A stretch of DNA of 64,000 nucleotides from CAVWDU01 sp963840725 (GTDB taxonomy: Bacteria > Pseudomonadota > Gammaproteobacteria > Pseudomonadales > Halieaceae): assembly GCA_963840725.1 (NCBI GenBank), contig CAWIZY010000004.1:372001-436000 (forward strand), given 5' to 3'. Within the stretch, counting starts at the first letter, position 1. Each line of letters starts with the position of its first letter. Of the stretch, positions 17,539 through 26,218 are shown in pieces. A program made the translations under genes and the position numbers. Below the pieces are notes generated by a model. The model worked only from the letters and a program-made list of their open reading frames with translations. It had not been told where the DNA came from and made no database searches.

Positions 17539-19434
17539 ATGCCATTGTTGCGACTCGATGCAGCCAGCCTGCACTACGGGACCCAGGTCCTTCTCGACGA
17601 GGTCGATCTCAGTATCACCCGGGGTGAGAAGCTGGGTTTGCTGGGCCGAAACGGCGCGGGCAAGACCACGCTGCTAAAACTGCTCGCCGGAGAGCTGGCC
17701 CCGGATGCCGGAGAACGCTGGCTGCGACCCGGCGTGGCGATCGCTCGCCTGCAGCAATCACTGCCCGATGCCGACCCACTCCCGGTCTATGACGTGGTCG
17801 CTGGCGGGCTAGCCGAGGCCGGTCAATTGCTGAGCGAATACCACCAACTATTGCAATCCACTGACGCCAAAGGACTTGAGGATTTAGGCCGGGTGCAAGC
17901 CGAGCTGGAGGCCGTAGATGGCTGGAAATTACAGCAGCGGGTAGAAACCATTATCAGTCAACTACAGCTGCCCGCCGACGCACTGATGAGTGACCTGTCT
18001 GGCGGCTGGAAACGCCGGGTGGCCCTGGGGCGAGCACTGGTCAGCGAGCCGGATATTCTGCTGTTGGACGAACCGACCAACCATCTGGACCTGCCTGCCA
18101 TTGCCTGGTTGGAAGAACAACTGGCGGCCTATCGGGGCGCCCTGGTGTTGATCACGCACGACCGACGCTTCCTGCAGAATGTCGCCACCAGCATCGCTGA
18201 ACTCGATCGTGGCGCGCTAACGCGCTGGCGCGGCGACTATCAGGGTTTTCTGCGCCACCGGGATCAGCAGCAGGCGGCTGAGGAGAGAGCGAATCAGTTA
18301 TTCGACCGCAAACTGGCCCAGGAGGAAGTCTGGATTCGCCAGGGAATCAAAGCGCGGCGCACCCGCAATGAAGGCAGAGTGCGCTCCCTTGAGGCGATGC
18401 GCCGAGAGCGCTCCGCCCGCAGAGAGCAAACCGGCAAAGCAGAATTTGGCATCGACAAGGCCAGTAATTCCGGCAAGATTGTCGCCGAGCTAAAGAAGGT
18501 GAGTCACGCCTACGGCGAAAAGCAGATTCTGCGCAATTTCTCCACTATCGTCCAACGCGGCGACCGGATCGGTATTGTGGGCGCCAACGGAACCGGCAAG
18601 TCCACACTGGTGAAAATCATTCTGGGCGAGATCACCCCGGACAGCGGCGACGTTAAACTGGGCAGCAAACTCGAAGTTGCCTATTCTGATCAACTCCGCG
18701 CCCACCTTGACCCGGAGGCGAACCTCATCGACAACGTATGCGGTGGCCAGGATTTTATCGATATCGGCGGCAAGCGACGCCACGCGATCTCCTACCTGGG
18801 AGACTTTCTATTCTCTCCGGAGCGGGTAAGAACACCGGTGAAGGCCCTGTCTGGCGGAGAGCAGAACCGGGCGATTCTGGCCCGCTTATTCAGCAAACCG
18901 GCCAATCTGCTGGTACTGGATGAACCCACCAACGATCTCGATATCGAGACCCTGGAGCTGTTGGAGGAAATTCTCCTCAGTTTCGAGGGCACAGTACTCC
19001 TGGTCAGCCATGACCGGGACTTCATGGACAATGTGGTAACCAACCTCCTGGTCATGGAGGGTGACGGCGTGGTGACGGAGCACGCCGGTGGCTACAGTGA
19101 CTGGACTGCACGGGGTGGACGATTATACGAACCGCAACATCAGGCCGGGAGTTCTGCAACGGCAACACCGCAATCTGCCAAGCCCACGCCAGCGGCAGCG
19201 GAACCCGCGAAAAAAAAAGCTAAACTCTCCTTCAAGGACCAGCGGGAACTCGATCAACTACCCGGCACCATCGAGCGCCTGGAAGAGCGCCAGAGTGAAC
19301 TGGAAGCCGCTATCTCCGAGCCTGATTTCTACCAACGCGCAGAGGATGAGGTGAACGGTGTGTTGCAGGAACTGACTGCGATCCAGACGGAACTCGAGGC
19401 AGCCTACGCGCGCTGGTCCCTGCTGGATAGCTGA
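17539..19434 (+). CDS. uup: ABC-F ATPase Uup
   Basis: A 631-residue soluble protein with two ATP-binding cassettes and no membrane domain. Walker A motifs are GRNGAGKTT (about 36-44) and GANGTGKST in the second half. The signature motifs are LSGGWKRR and LSGGEQNR, and the two Walker B segments both read (V/L)LDEPTN(H/D)LD. The C-terminal 90 residues are Lys/Glu-rich and predicted coiled coil, the Uup-type nucleic-acid-binding tail, preceded by a Pro/Ala/Thr linker. ABC-F proteins of this kind act on ribosomes or DNA-repair intermediates; Uup limits precise transposon excision in E. coli. It stands alone, convergent with the aminotransferase gene. Confidence 0.93.
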   Translation: MPLLRLDAASLHYGTQVLLDEVDLSITRGEKLGLLGRNGAGKTTLLKLLAGELAPDAGERWLRPGVAIARLQQSLPDADPLPVYDVVAGGLAEAGQLLSEYHQLLQSTDAKGLEDLGRVQAELEAVDGWKLQQRVETIISQLQLPADALMSDLSGGWKRRVALGRALVSEPDILLLDEPTNHLDLPAIAWLEEQLAAYRGALVLITHDRRFLQNVATSIAELDRGALTRWRGDYQGFLRHRDQQQAAEERANQLFDRKLAQEEVWIRQGIKARRTRNEGRVRSLEAMRRERSARREQTGKAEFGIDKASNSGKIVAELKKVSHAYGEKQILRNFSTIVQRGDRIGIVGANGTGKSTLVKIILGEITPDSGDVKLGSKLEVAYSDQLRAHLDPEANLIDNVCGGQDFIDIGGKRRHAISYLGDFLFSPERVRTPVKALSGGEQNRAILARLFSKPANLLVLDEPTNDLDIETLELLEEILLSFEGTVLLVSHDRDFMDNVVTNLLVMEGDGVVTEHAGGYSDWTARGGRLYEPQHQAGSSATATPQSAKPTPAAAEPAKKKAKLSFKDQRELDQLPGTIERLEERQSELEAAISEPDFYQRAEDEVNGVLQELTAIQTELEAAYARWSLLDS

Positions 19435-19518
19435 AAAAGCAAGGCGCCAGCGCCGCAGAGAAGGCCGGCCTGACCACGGGGCCAAACTCGCTCGCTGGTC
19501 CTGCTTGCCGCCGGCTGC

Positions 19519-19547
19519 AGGGACCGCTAACCCGGGCTAGCGGCCCT
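19519..19547. terminator. hairpin between convergent uup and aminotransferase genes
   Basis: AGGG-A-CCGCTA pairs with TAGCGGCCCT around an eight-base GC-rich loop. It touches the stop codon of the minus-strand aminotransferase gene (19546-19548). There is no U tract on either strand, so it may work bidirectionally but weakly. Confidence 0.4.
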
Positions 19548-20739
19548 ACCCGGCCAGCACGCTACCCACGGCTGCCGCCAGATAATCTATATTGGAGCGA
19601 TTGACACCGGCGACGTTTATCCGCGATGAGTCGAGCATGTACACACTGTGTTCAGCCCGCAGTCGCTGGGCCTGCTCGGCACTCAAACCGAGAAACGAGA
19701 ACATGCCTTTTTCCCGCTCGATAAAGCCAAAGTCCCTCCCAGAGGCATCTTCCAGGCTTGACCTCAGCTGACCACGAAGCCCGTTAATGCGCTGACACAT
19801 ACCCCGAAGCTCGCTCTGCCAGGCCGCATTGAGCGCGGAGTCAGACAGTACCCGTCCGGCAATGAGCGCGCCGTGCGCCGGGGGCATGGAGTAAACCCGG
19901 CGCGCCGCAACCAGTGCCTGACTCAGCAGTGCAGTAGCGTTATCCGGGCTGCGGCAGATGAACAGCGTGGCCCCGGTGCGCTCTCGGTAGAGGCCCATAT
20001 TCTTGGAACAGGATGCTGCAATAATGACCTCGGGCAGACGCTCCACTAACAGCCGCAGGCCAACAGCATCCGCCTCAAGACCGTCGCCAAGGCCCTGGTA
20101 GGCAATATCAATGAAGGGCGTGAACCCCTGTCGCTCCGCCATATCAGCGATTACCCCCCATTGCTCCGGACTCAAATCTGCGCCACAGGGGTTGTGACAA
20201 CAACCGTGCAATAAAACAATTTCTCCGGCACCAGCAGCGCCCAGGTCCGTAACCATGCCTTCAAAGTTCACGCCGTGGCTGGCCGGGTCGTAGTAGCGAT
20301 AGGTCTCGAACTGCAGTCCGACACTGCCCAGCAGTGGAATGTGCACGGGCCAGGTCGGATCCGATACCCACACCCGGGTCCCCGGTGCAGCGGCCTGTAT
20401 CACTTCTGCGCCGATTCGCAACGCCCCGCATCCGCCGGGGGTCTGCACACTGCTGACCCGCCCGTCCGACAAAGCGCTGCTATCGGCTCCCAGCACCAGG
20501 CGCTGCATGCCCTGATTAAACGCGACGTCCCCGGCGGGCGCCATATAGGCCTTGGTGGTTTCCTCGGCCGCCAGTAACTGCTGGGCCTCGCGGACAGCGC
20601 CAAAAACCGGGCAGATGCCCTGCTCATCCATGTATATACCGACGGTAAGGTCAACCTTGTCAGGGTTGGGGTCCTCTCGACAAGCGGCGGCGAGCCCCAG
20701 AATCGGGTCACTGGGAAGACGTTCCAATCGATCCAACAT
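19546..20739 (-). CDS. aromatic/aspartate aminotransferase (class I, AspC/TyrB type)
   Basis: A 397-residue fold-type I PLP aminotransferase. The PLP lysine is in SCSKNMGLYRERTG, the AspC/TyrB signature with a conserved arginine. Other hallmarks are VDLTVGIYMDEQG near the start, LLHGCCHNPCGAD (substrate-binding Asn and Pro-Cys-Gly) and VYSMPPAHGA. It transfers amino groups from aspartate or aromatic amino acids to 2-oxoglutarate. The sequence alone does not separate AspC from TyrB. The ATG at 20739 has GGAG about ten bases upstream. It follows pepD on the same strand with a 55-base gap, so co-transcription is possible. Confidence 0.9.
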   Translation of the reverse strand: MLDRLERLPSDPILGLAAACREDPNPDKVDLTVGIYMDEQGICPVFGAVREAQQLLAAEETTKAYMAPAGDVAFNQGMQRLVLGADSSALSDGRVSSVQTPGGCGALRIGAEVIQAAAPGTRVWVSDPTWPVHIPLLGSVGLQFETYRYYDPASHGVNFEGMVTDLGAAGAGEIVLLHGCCHNPCGADLSPEQWGVIADMAERQGFTPFIDIAYQGLGDGLEADAVGLRLLVERLPEVIIAASCSKNMGLYRERTGATLFICRSPDNATALLSQALVAARRVYSMPPAHGALIAGRVLSDSALNAAWQSELRGMCQRINGLRGQLRSSLEDASGRDFGFIEREKGMFSFLGLSAEQAQRLRAEHSVYMLDSSRINVAGVNRSNIDYLAAAVGSVLAG

Positions 20740-20794
20740 GCTGTTTTTCTCCGACTTGACAGGGATCTGCTCAAATCAACCGAACTGACCCTGG

Positions 20795-22243
20795 TTACAT
20801 TTCTGCCAGCAGCGCGGTCAATAGCTGCCAGAACGGAGGCACGGTATCGATCCGCAGCTTCTCGCCTGGCGAGTGCGCATCGCGGATGGTCGGCCCGAAG
20901 GAGAGTATATCAACATCCGGCTTTTTACTCTTGAGAATCCCGCATTCGAGTCCGGCGTGAATCGCTTTTACCGCAGGCTGACAACCAAACAGCCGCTCGT
21001 GGGTCGCCATACCATGAGCCAGTAGCCCACTGTCAAAATCGGGTTGCCAGCCCGGGTACCCCGCCGCGGGAGTGACCTCAAGCTCAAACGCCCTCGCCAA
21101 AGCCAGGACCGTTTGCTGCAGCGGTCGGCTCTGCTGTTCATTGAAGTACCGGAAACTGGATTGCAGGAATAGATCACCTGCCTTCAGCCTGAGGATGGCC
21201 AGGTTAATGCTCAGGTCCACCAGGTCCGCAGGCTGCTGTGCATTGTAGGCCGCAGCGCCGTGCGGAAATGCGGCAATGAGATCCAGCACCTGGGTCGTCT
21301 CGGCGAGGCCAAGCGACACCGACGGTTCCACCGGCGCAGGCTCCAGGGTCAGGCCCAATTGCCGATCGGCAGGTGGCAGAAAACTGCGCCATTGGTCCGT
21401 GAGGCCAGCGACCAACTGCTGCAGCCTGTTCCCGTCATCGCCGGGGCAGCTGAACACTGCACGGCCCTCCCGGGGAATCACATTGTGGGCCGTTCCCGCA
21501 TCCAGGCTGGACAGCCATACGGGGCCCGCGTCGGTCAGAAACTGACCCAGAAGCTTGATCGCGTTGCCCAGCTGTTGATGAATCTGAATGCCGGAGTGCC
21601 CGCCGGCGAGGCCAGCAAGCGACAGCAGCCAATGCTCAGAATCGGCGGGCGGCACCACCGGCGTGAACGATCTGCGAAAGTCCCAGCCACCGCCTCCGGC
21701 ACAACCCACGTAGAGCTCGTTCCAATCCTCGGTATCCAGGTTCAGCATTCGAGTGCCCGTGAGCAGTGACGGGTCCAGGTTCAGCGCGCCGCCCAAACCC
21801 GTTTCCTCGTCCACTGTGAACAACAGTTCCAGTGGCGGGTGAGACAGTCCGGTCGATGTCATGAGCGCCAGCGCGGCCGCGCAGCCGACCCCGTTATCAG
21901 CACCCAGTGTTGTGCGATCCGCCCGCAACCACCCCTCCTCCACCCGCAATTCGAGAGGGTCGTGTTCGAAGTCATGCTGCTTGTCGCCGGTTTTCACTGT
22001 GACCATATCGAGATGATTCTGGATAATCACGGTCTCGCGGTCCTCTTTGCCAGGGGACGCGCTGACCCGAACCACCAGATTGCCCTGGGAGTCGGCCTGC
22101 CAGGAATGACCGGCCCGCTCCGCTTCGTCTATCACATACTGTCGCACGGCCGCCTCTTGTTTTGAGGGCCTTGGGATCTGCGTGATGCGGTAAAAATGCT
22201 CCCACAACGGTGCGGGCTGTGTGGGGTAATTCTGCGGTTTCAT
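20795..22243 (-). CDS. pepD: aminoacyl-histidine dipeptidase (peptidase D, M20 family)
   Basis: Cytosolic zinc dipeptidase of 482 residues that releases free amino acids from Xaa-His and similar dipeptides. PRPSKQE near residue 21, HLDMV (metal histidine), LGADNGVGCAAAL (bridging aspartate), VDEETGLGGA (catalytic glutamate) and GGHSG are all present in the order expected for PepD. The ATG at 22243 is fixed by AGGAG seven bases upstream; a frame open to 22345 is just upstream noise. A TATAAT box and a perfect palindrome lie upstream. Confidence 0.93.
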   Translation of the reverse strand: MKPQNYPTQPAPLWEHFYRITQIPRPSKQEAAVRQYVIDEAERAGHSWQADSQGNLVVRVSASPGKEDRETVIIQNHLDMVTVKTGDKQHDFEHDPLELRVEEGWLRADRTTLGADNGVGCAAALALMTSTGLSHPPLELLFTVDEETGLGGALNLDPSLLTGTRMLNLDTEDWNELYVGCAGGGGWDFRRSFTPVVPPADSEHWLLSLAGLAGGHSGIQIHQQLGNAIKLLGQFLTDAGPVWLSSLDAGTAHNVIPREGRAVFSCPGDDGNRLQQLVAGLTDQWRSFLPPADRQLGLTLEPAPVEPSVSLGLAETTQVLDLIAAFPHGAAAYNAQQPADLVDLSINLAILRLKAGDLFLQSSFRYFNEQQSRPLQQTVLALARAFELEVTPAAGYPGWQPDFDSGLLAHGMATHERLFGCQPAVKAIHAGLECGILKSKKPDVDILSFGPTIRDAHSPGEKLRIDTVPPFWQLLTALLAEM

Positions 22244-22303
22244 AATGTACTCCTGGATCCTGCCAACGCGGCGACGCGCGGCCATGCAAGTGCGCTGCGC
22301 AAA

Positions 22304-22353
22304 ATTATACGCGAGCTGTGAAACGCTGCACAATTTACCTCCCACAGAGGTAA
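22304..22353 (-). promoter_or_regulatory. pepD promoter candidate with upstream 19-bp perfect palindrome
   Basis: On the minus strand a TATAAT (22304-22309) lies 18 bases from a weak TTGTGC -35 (22328-22333), about 60 bases upstream of the pepD ATG. Immediately further upstream is TTACCTC-CCACA-GAGGTAA (22335-22353), a perfect dyad suited to a dimeric regulator. On the plus strand the same dyad is followed by five Ts, so it could also act as a terminator in that direction. Confidence 0.45.
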
Positions 22354-22422
22354 TTTTTCACCTATCAAAAGCCGTGTGTTTGTCTAAACTTCCATTTACA
22401 GCGTTTTCGGATCGAGGCAACC

Positions 22423-22608
22423 ATGACAAGACGTGACGACGGCAGAACATCTCTGGTGGATTTTCTGCGCAGCCTGAAATTTTCGCACAGCGACCAAGCA
22501 CGCGGTGCTGGACACAGTCCCAACCGTTTCGCCCGACTCAAACAACGGGTACAAACCAACGCGGGCTCGAACAGCGAAGAGTTGCACCTGGTTCGCAGCG
22601 CCAACTGA
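22423..22608 (+). CDS. small basic hypothetical protein, 61 aa
   Basis: The ATG has GAGG five bases upstream (ATCGAGGCAACC). The product is Arg/Ser-rich, with a short amphipathic stretch TSLVDFLRSLKF at residues 9-20 and no recognisable domain. It occupies the gap between divergent pepD and the convergent sulfotransferase-like gene, with an AT-rich upstream region that could hold a promoter. It may be a real small protein or chance. Confidence 0.3.
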   Translation: MTRRDDGRTSLVDFLRSLKFSHSDQARGAGHSPNRFARLKQRVQTNAGSNSEELHLVRSAN

Positions 22609-22622
22609 CCCGCCGCTCGCTG

Positions 22623-23375
22623 TTACGCAGCCAAAGCGTAGCGCAGAATGTCCAGGTAATAGCGATCGGCTTCTTCACACAGCACCTGGTAGCGTTCGGG
22701 CAACGGTGGCTCTACGTCAGCAGCAGGCGCAGATTGGAAGCCCGTTGACGCCTCCACAGCGCCATACCAATGCGGCGCCCAGACACCATCGCTTTCTCGC
22801 CGGCCGCTGGGCCAGTTCAGCATACGCCCACTGAAAGGTATCTGCAGCACACGGCACAAAGCCCGTAAGGTTGCTTCCGGCGCACGCAAGGTCTGCGCCG
22901 AATCAATGACCGGGGGGGCATGACCCAGCCGATCGGCGACCCGCTGGAATAATTCCCATTGTCGAGCGAAGCCCAGTTCGTCCAATGAGAAGGTCGGCCG
23001 CACCCGCGCGTAAGAGGCGATAATATGTCTCGGCTCCCTGATCAGAAAGCAGTTGTCCAACTCGTCGGTGAAAGACAGGTCTACGGACGGCAGCAGGTGC
23101 TGAGCCATATGCTTTTGATAGTAGATGTCGGGGGCCTGGTCGCTCGCCTGGGCCGGCAGTCCGTGGCAGAGATCGTTTGCAACCGAGCGCCAGTCACAGT
23201 CCATTGCCGCAACAATCTCCGGGCCACCGGGGTGGTCGATCCGGGTCGCGGCAAGGTAGTAGCCATAGAGTGGCTCATCCGCCACCATACAGTCTTCGCG
23301 ATTTTCGAAAGACCGCATCAGTGCCGTGCTGATGTTCCGCGGCCCGGACCACATAGCAATACGCTTGATAGTCAT
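22623..23375 (-). CDS. sulfotransferase-like P-loop protein, coupled to a class-IV aminotransferase
   Basis: A 250-residue protein whose start MTIKRIAMWSGPRNISTALM has the PAPS-binding 5'-phosphosulfate loop pattern (S-G-P-R-x-x-S-T). The segment FLIREPRHIIASYARVRP matches the 3'-phosphate-binding R-x-P-x-x-x-x-x-S motif. Cytoplasmic; the acceptor is unknown. The ATG at 23375 follows the TGA of the aminotransferase gene after a single base, so translation is probably coupled; the frame open to 23456 is rejected. Family members in animals and bacteria are found beside or fused to branched-chain aminotransferase-like domains. That suggests a joint role, but no reaction can be assigned. Confidence 0.7.
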   Translation of the reverse strand: MTIKRIAMWSGPRNISTALMRSFENREDCMVADEPLYGYYLAATRIDHPGGPEIVAAMDCDWRSVANDLCHGLPAQASDQAPDIYYQKHMAQHLLPSVDLSFTDELDNCFLIREPRHIIASYARVRPTFSLDELGFARQWELFQRVADRLGHAPPVIDSAQTLRAPEATLRALCRVLQIPFSGRMLNWPSGRRESDGVWAPHWYGAVEASTGFQSAPAADVEPPLPERYQVLCEEADRYYLDILRYALAA

Positions 23376-23376
23376 C

Positions 23377-24312
23377 TCAGGCTCGCTGATGCTTGCGGCC
23401 CGGGCCGGCGATATAGCTGGCAACCAGGTCACGATAGGCCATTTGCAGTCGTCCAATCATCGGCCGCTCACCCGCCTCGCCAATGACGCGACCGTCCACT
23501 TCGGTCACCGGCACCAGCCCGGCAAAGGTCCCGGTGACAAAGGCCTCCTGGGCGTTGTAGACGTCATTCAGCGTAAAGTTGGTTTCCCGAGCGACCAGGC
23601 CCAGCCCATTCGCCATCTCCAGTACCTTGGCACGGGTGATGCCATCCAGGCAGTAGTCACCGGTGGAGGTCCACAACTCACCGCGCCTGACGATGAAGAA
23701 ATGCGTTGAGTTGCAGGTTGCGACAAAGCCATGTGGGTCCAGCATTAACGCCTCATCGTGCCCGGATTTTGCAGCCTGGATACAGGCCGTGATGCAGTTC
23801 AATTTGGAGTGTGTGTTCAGGGTCGGATCCTGAACGTCAGAGTAGCCGCGGCGCACATGGACGGTGAACAGCCGGACACCGCGCTGGACGGTCTCAGGCA
23901 GGGCCTCTTTATACTCGGGTATGATAACCACCGTCGGGGGCGTGATGGTCATCCTGGGATCCTGATAAGGGGTTGCTTTAATCCCCCGGGAGACCATCAG
24001 GCGAATGTGCACGCCATCGTGCATATCATTGGCTGCAAGTAGTCGGTACAGCCGTTTCTCCAATTGCGGACGATCGAAATCGGGGGCAAAGTCCAGCGTT
24101 TTCATGCCCTCGAAAAGGCGATCCAGGTGCCGCTCGAGAAACAAAATGGTATTGGATTCGACCCGCAGGCCCTCCCACACCCCGTCGCCAAGAATAAAAC
24201 CAGAATCGAAAACAGAAACCCTGGCCTGATCGCGGGGAAAATGCTCATCATTAATGTCGATCAGTATGGTGTCATTGCGAGGATCACCCGCGTACTCATG
24301 TGTTCCCTTCAT
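23377..24312 (-). CDS. class-IV aminotransferase (branched-chain/D-amino-acid aminotransferase family)
   Basis: A 311-residue fold-type IV PLP protein. The catalytic lysine is probably in NTHSKLNCI (about residue 170). GFILGDGVWEGLRV near the N-terminus, EALMLDPHGFVATCNSTHFF and GITRAKVLEMA are class-IV hallmarks. It may be an ilvE-like branched-chain aminotransferase or a D-amino-acid/aminodeoxychorismate-lyase relative; the fine specificity is not visible. The ATG at 24312 has GGAG six bases upstream. It forms a tightly coupled pair with the downstream sulfotransferase-like gene. A MITE-like repeat lies 45 bases upstream of its start. Confidence 0.85.
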   Translation of the reverse strand: MKGTHEYAGDPRNDTILIDINDEHFPRDQARVSVFDSGFILGDGVWEGLRVESNTILFLERHLDRLFEGMKTLDFAPDFDRPQLEKRLYRLLAANDMHDGVHIRLMVSRGIKATPYQDPRMTITPPTVVIIPEYKEALPETVQRGVRLFTVHVRRGYSDVQDPTLNTHSKLNCITACIQAAKSGHDEALMLDPHGFVATCNSTHFFIVRRGELWTSTGDYCLDGITRAKVLEMANGLGLVARETNFTLNDVYNAQEAFVTGTFAGLVPVTEVDGRVIGEAGERPMIGRLQMAYRDLVASYIAGPGRKHQRA

Positions 24313-24356
24313 AGTTCACTCCGGCTGGTCTGGCGCTGCTAAGGCCGCTTATTCTA

Positions 24357-24410
24357 GGGCATCTCTGAATAATGGCAATCGCGCTCAGCGGAGCTCTGAA
24401 GCGTCCAGAG
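24357..24410 (+). repeat. MITE-like repeat, left-half copy
   Basis: These 54 bases match 62401-62454 at 50 of 54 positions, including the internal CTCTG-AAGCGTC-CAGAG hairpin. The right half of the element (ending in the second terminal inverted repeat) is missing; a GC-rich GCGCGTCGCGC palindrome follows instead. It lies in the promoter gap between the divergent aminotransferase and cmoA genes. Confidence 0.75.
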
Positions 24411-24486
24411 GAAGGCGCGTCGCGCAGGAAACGATTGTGCTAACATCCCGCTTTTACTGCGATAAACCGAGCGATCCGGAACAGCC

Positions 24487-25218
24487 GTGAACGACCAACG
24501 TGACGACATCTACGCTGAACCCCTGGCAGGCGGCGGCCCATTCCAGTTCGATGCCAAGGTCGCCAGCGTGTTTCCGGACATGATTCGGCGCTCGGTGCCA
24601 GGCTATCCCACCATCATCGCCATGACCGGACTGTTAGCGGGCCGCTTCGCGACACCGGGCAGCCGTTTGTATGACCTGGGCTGTTCACTGGGCGCCTCGA
24701 CGCTGGCCATGCGCGCACACGTGCAACACAGCGATTGCAGGATCATCGGCGTGGACAACTCTGCGGCGATGCTGGAGCGCTGTCGCTCCGTCATCGACAC
24801 AGACAGTCACGAGCTGCCGGTCTCGCTGGTTTGCGCCCGGCTGCAGGATATTCTGATCGCCGACGCGTCGGTGGTGGTGCTCAATTTCACGCTGCAGTTC
24901 ATTCCGCAACAACAACGTGACGCGGTCATCAAAGCCGTCCACGACGGCTTGCGACCCGGAGGTGTGATGGTGTTGTCGGAGAAACTATCGTTCGAAGATG
25001 CGCGCCTGAACGACTTGAATATCGCCCTGCATCATCAGTTCAAACGCGCCAATGGCTATAGCGAACTCGAGGTCGCGGGTAAACGCAATGCCCTGGAGAA
25101 TGTGCTGGTGCCAGAGTCGCTGGCCAGACACAGGGCACGTATCGAAGACGCGGGCTTCAGCAGCAGTGATGTCTGGTTTCAGTGCTTCAACTTTGCTTCG
25201 ATCATCGCTTTGAAATGA
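24487..25218 (+). CDS. cmoA: carboxy-S-adenosyl-L-methionine synthase CmoA
   Basis: A 243-residue SAM-dependent enzyme that makes carboxy-SAM from SAM and prephenate, for 5-oxyacetyl modification of tRNA wobble uridine. The family start (QRDDIYAEPLAGGGPFQFDA) and the SAM-binding YDLGCSLGASTLAM are clear, as are VLNFTLQFIPQQQRD and LSEKLSFED. The GTG at 24487 is the only sensible start; its ribosome-binding site (CGGAA) is weak. Its TGA overlaps the cmoB ATG as ATGA, so the two are translationally coupled. Confidence 0.95.
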   Translation: MNDQRDDIYAEPLAGGGPFQFDAKVASVFPDMIRRSVPGYPTIIAMTGLLAGRFATPGSRLYDLGCSLGASTLAMRAHVQHSDCRIIGVDNSAAMLERCRSVIDTDSHELPVSLVCARLQDILIADASVVVLNFTLQFIPQQQRDAVIKAVHDGLRPGGVMVLSEKLSFEDARLNDLNIALHHQFKRANGYSELEVAGKRNALENVLVPESLARHRARIEDAGFSSSDVWFQCFNFASIIALK

Positions 25219-26195
25219 TGGACTATCAACCCTTGCTGCGGGCCTGGGAAGGCGGCGCACTGGACCGCTGGGCTCAATGCCTGCCCGAACAAATCGACGC
25301 CGGACTGTCGACCCGCCGCTACGGTGACCTGCCGCGCTGGCTGGAGGCGCTCGCTGCACTGCCATCGCTCAAAGCAGACTCGGTGCAACTGAACACCGAT
25401 CGGGTTGGCGCGGCCTCTCTGGCAACGCTTGACGATGAAACGCTGGCCGGGCTCAAAGCGCGGTTGCTGGAGCTGCACCCCTGGCGCAAGGGGCCCTACG
25501 AACTGTTTGGCGTTCACATCGACAGCGAGTGGCATTCGGACTGGAAATGGCAACGCCTGTTACCAGCGCTGGCGCCCTTGCAGGGGCGCAGAGTTCTGGA
25601 TGTCGGCTGCGGCAACGGTTACCACTGCTGGCGTATGCTGGGCGAGGGTGCCGCAGAGGTCATCGGTATCGATCCATCGCCGCTTTTCGTGGTGCAGTTC
25701 TGGGCGCTGCAGCACTATCTCCAACAAGAAAATATCTGGGTACTGCCGGCAGGTATTGCCCAGGTGCCGGCCAAGCTGGCGGCGTTCGATACCGTCTTCT
25801 CGATGGGCGTACTTTATCACCGGCGATCACCGCTGGATCATCTGCAGGAACTCAGGGACACATTGCGACCGGGCGGCCAGCTGGTAATAGAGACCCTGGT
25901 GATTGAGGGCGAGTGCGGGGAGTCCCTGCTGCCCGACGGTCGCTATGCACGAATGGGCAATGTGTGGTTTCTTCCCAGCTGTGCAACTCTGTTGCAGTGG
26001 CTGCGCAGAATGGGTTTCGAGAACCCCGCCGTGGTAGACGTCAGCGTCACCTCCACCGATGAACAGCGCGCCACACAATGGATGCGTTTTCACTCCCTGG
26101 CCAACTTTCTGGACCCGGCAAACCCAGGCAAAACCGTGGAGGGCTACCCCGCGCCCCGGCGAGCTACCATCATCGCCAACCGGCCCGAAAACTAG
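25215..26195 (+). CDS. cmoB: tRNA U34 carboxymethyltransferase CmoB
   Basis: The second enzyme of cmo5U biosynthesis; it transfers the carboxymethyl group from CmoA's product to hydroxyuridine 34 of tRNA. The 326-residue protein has the CmoB N-terminal region (LHPWRKGPYELFGVHIDSEW), the SAM motif VLDVGCGNGYHCWRML, IGIDPSPLF and FSMGVLYHRRSPLDHL. The start is ATG 25215, overlapping the cmoA stop; a second ATG follows immediately at 25218. Length is normal. Confidence 0.95.
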   Translation: MMDYQPLLRAWEGGALDRWAQCLPEQIDAGLSTRRYGDLPRWLEALAALPSLKADSVQLNTDRVGAASLATLDDETLAGLKARLLELHPWRKGPYELFGVHIDSEWHSDWKWQRLLPALAPLQGRRVLDVGCGNGYHCWRMLGEGAAEVIGIDPSPLFVVQFWALQHYLQQENIWVLPAGIAQVPAKLAAFDTVFSMGVLYHRRSPLDHLQELRDTLRPGGQLVIETLVIEGECGESLLPDGRYARMGNVWFLPSCATLLQWLRRMGFENPAVVDVSVTSTDEQRATQWMRFHSLANFLDPANPGKTVEGYPAPRRATIIANRPEN

Positions 26196-26218
26196 CATCA
26201 GCTACGGCGCCGGTCGCC

